NCBI RefSeq assembly: GCF_023502345.1
Contig: NZ_JAMFLX010000002.1
Location: 62,001 to 126,000, forward strand
DNA length: 64,000 nt
Direction of reading: 5' to 3'
From: Parendozoicomonas callyspongiae
Lineage (GTDB): Bacteria; Pseudomonadota; Gammaproteobacteria; Pseudomonadales; Endozoicomonadaceae
The position numbers and the translations under genes were made by a program. Shown here in pieces: positions 62,715-64,000 of this stretch. The notes under the pieces are model-generated. The model was not told where the DNA came from. It did no database searches and was given only the letters and a program-made list of their open reading frames with translations. Numbering within the stretch: position 1 is the first letter of the stretch; each line of letters starts with the position of its first letter.

Positions 62715-62921
62715 GTCGCTGAAGTAATGCCGGTGTAGATACTCATTCCATTTGCCAGAAACTAGGGGGAAGCTGTAACCATTCATAAAGTGAGGGTCCA
62801 AAGAGGGGCTCTCACCGTTTCCCCGGATCAGCTCATTTTTCTGCTGGGCATTAAGGGTGTGGAATGTGCTCAGACAGAGAACAGAGACAAGAAGTATGCG
62901 GATAGGGATAAAATGGGGCAT
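62715..62921 (-). pseudogene. Internally deleted remnant of an OppA-type peptide-binding protein gene
   Basis: ATG 62921 opens a normal signal peptide (IRILLVSVLCLSTFHTLNA) followed by ELIRGNGESPSLDPHFMNG, the N-terminal signature of family 5 solute-binding proteins (LIRGN...SLDPH). Homology then jumps. The next 20 codons (LVSGKWNEYLHRHYFSD) could be the end of the same protein, as the G-x-x-N-x-x-x-H pattern resembles its C-terminus. About 450 residues are missing. It lies in the 388-bp gap between the M23 peptidase and lpxH, which is otherwise empty. Confidence 0.55.
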
Positions 62922-62964
62922 AGGTACAAGACATTTTGCTGGCCCCATATCTTAGCCATGAAAG

Positions 62965-63678
62965 CTAAATCGTGAACTTTTTCAGATCGAAACCGTTCGG
63001 GTTGTGTTCCAGTACCCAGCCATAGGTATCCCAGTCACCCAGAACGATACGCTGCTGACCATCTTCCAGATCATGAATAGCAGGTTTATGGGTATGTCCA
63101 TGAATCAGAGTCTTGCTCTGGTATTGGGTGAGAGCATCCGTCACTGCTTCAGGGGTTACATCCATGGAGGGTTCTGTTTTTTCCCGGGCAGCACTCATGC
63201 TTTTCTCGCGAAGGCGATCTGCAAGTTTGCGGCGCATTCTCTTGGGAAAAGAGAGAAACAGTTTTTGAATCAGTGGATTACGAACAACTTTTCTGAATCT
63301 GATATAACTGGTGTCGAGTGTGCAAAGGCTGTCACCATGCATCAGGACAACCGGCTCTTTGGCAAGCAAGATAACAGATGGATCGGGCAGGGCAGTACAG
63401 CCTGCGAGCTGGCAAAAGCGTTCACCGACAAGAAAGTCCCGGTTGCCATGCATAAAAGAGATGCTGACACCGTGCTCGGACAGTCTTCTCAGTGCTCCGG
63501 CAATCTGCAGATGGAACTCATCCATCACATCATCGCCAATCCAGTACTCAAAGAAGTCACCAAGAATATAAAGCTGCCGGGCAGTAGGTGCATCCTGCTC
63601 CAGAAAACGCAGAAACGCCCGGGTAATATCCGGGCGCCCTGGTGTCAGATGCAGGTCGGAAATAAATAACGACCGCAA
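62965..63678 (-). CDS. lpxH: UDP-2,3-diacylglucosamine diphosphatase
   Basis: LpxH cleaves UDP-2,3-diacylglucosamine to lipid X in lipid A synthesis, at the cytoplasmic face of the inner membrane. It is a calcineurin-like metallophosphoesterase of 237 residues. The metal ligands are in FISDLHL, YILGDFFEYWIGDD, SFMHGNRDFLVGERF and LMHGDSLCT, and the last in IHGHTHKPA. It starts 3 bp after the ppiB stop, the usual ppiB-lpxH order, so the two are cotranscribed. Confidence 0.96.
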   Translation of the reverse strand: MRSLFISDLHLTPGRPDITRAFLRFLEQDAPTARQLYILGDFFEYWIGDDVMDEFHLQIAGALRRLSEHGVSISFMHGNRDFLVGERFCQLAGCTALPDPSVILLAKEPVVLMHGDSLCTLDTSYIRFRKVVRNPLIQKLFLSFPKRMRRKLADRLREKSMSAAREKTEPSMDVTPEAVTDALTQYQSKTLIHGHTHKPAIHDLEDGQQRIVLGDWDTYGWVLEHNPNGFDLKKFTI

Positions 63679-63681
63679 ATG

Positions 63682-64000
63682 TTACTCCACGATTTCAGCA
63701 GTTTCGATGATCACTTCTTCAGTCGGAACGTCCTGATGGAAGCCATAGCTGCCGGTCTTAACGCTCTTGATCTTGGTTACCACATCCATGCCATCGGTGA
63801 CTTTACCGAATACGGCATAACCCCAGCCCTGTTCGGTCTTGGAGCTGTGGTTCAGGAAATCATTATCAGCGACGTTGATAAAGAACTGGGCAGTCGCAGA
63901 ATGAGGATCCATGGTACGGGCCATGGCGATGGTGCCAGTGCCGTTCTTTAGGCCGTTGTCAGCTTCATTTTTGATGGCAGACCCGGTCTGCTTCTCTTCC
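63682..64000 (-). CDS. ppiB: Peptidyl-prolyl cis-trans isomerase B (cyclophilin), N-terminus cut by window edge
   Basis: PpiB is the cytoplasmic cyclophilin, which speeds proline isomerisation. The last 105 or so codons are present; the start lies beyond position 64000. The conserved core [36 protein letters not shown] and [15 protein letters not shown] is unmistakable, with the catalytic region intact on the visible part. lpxH follows 3 bp after its stop. Confidence 0.95.
   Translation of the reverse strand, partial: EEKQTGSAIKNEADNGLKNGTGTIAMARTMDPHSATAQFFINVADNDFLNHSSKTEQGWGYAVFGKVTDGMDVVTKIKSVKTGSYGFHQDVPTEEVIIETAEIVE

Noticed and set aside
63004-63669. 221-codon plus-strand frame opposite lpxH
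   Set aside because: Antisense to lpxH, which has all its metal-binding motifs.
1-64000. CRISPR array, tRNA or rRNA genes, intact insertion sequences
   Set aside because: I looked for spaced direct repeats, tRNA cloverleaf arms with CCA ends and transposase motifs. None was convincing.

Overview
The window reads as a chromosomal segment of a marine gammaproteobacterium of the Oceanospirillales type, most likely Endozoicomonas or a close relative. This is inferred, with no database search. Two things suggest it. First, the core gene order lysR-leuC-leuD-leuB-asd-usg-fimV-truA-trpF-trpB-trpA-accD-folC-dedD-cvpA-purF-metZ follows the order I know from Pseudomonas. Second, the core is interrupted by large genes for eukaryotic-like, probably host-directed proteins, as is typical of animal-associated Endozoicomonas.

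Layout. 1-3.0 kb (minus): tmcA (cut by the window edge) and trkH. 3.1-11.3 kb: an accessory block with a 375-aa protein carrying a polybasic stretch, a divergent giant 2106-aa protein ending in 121-residue repeats, and a short decayed piece of a LysR gene on its left. An intact, related LysR gene lies on its right. 11.2-16.9 kb: LysR regulator and leuCDB-asd. 17.1-21.3 kb: an A+T-rich 1301-aa protein with an OTU deubiquitinase domain, inserted between asd and usg. 21.3-35.9 kb: usg, fimV, truA, trpFBA, accD, folC, dedD, cvpA, purF, metZ. 36-43.6 kb: ygiQ, an HxlR regulator/nitroreductase pair, and a translationally coupled moxR-DUF58-transglutaminase operon. 43.6-44.8 kb: a probable permuted papain-fold enzyme. 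44.9-49.5 kb: radD, arfB, a GIY-YIG protein, a class V aminotransferase and a hotdog thioesterase. 49.6-52.2 kb: remnants of a sodium:solute symporter locus, then a RING-IBR-RING (RBR) ubiquitin-ligase-like protein ending in a CaaX-type tetrapeptide. 52.2-59.6 kb: a Na/Pi symporter with a candidate Pho box, an unknown helical protein, acnB, a secreted unknown and an RND transporter remnant. 59.9-64 kb: a tandem Usp protein, miaE, an M23 peptidase, an OppA-type remnant, lpxH and ppiB (cut by the window edge).

The metabolic genes cover leucine, aspartate-family, tryptophan, fatty-acid, folate, purine and methionine synthesis. The notable part is the accessory set: a ubiquitin-ligase-like protein (writer) and an OTU protease (eraser) about 30 kb apart, each containing a second degenerate copy of its own domain, plus several unrecognised proteins with effector-like features. 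Together they suggest a dispersed toolkit for acting on host ubiquitin and membranes. Four short gene remnants (LysR, symporter, RND, OppA) lie close to these genes, as expected of sites with repeated insertion and deletion. No tRNA, rRNA, CRISPR array or intact insertion sequence was seen.
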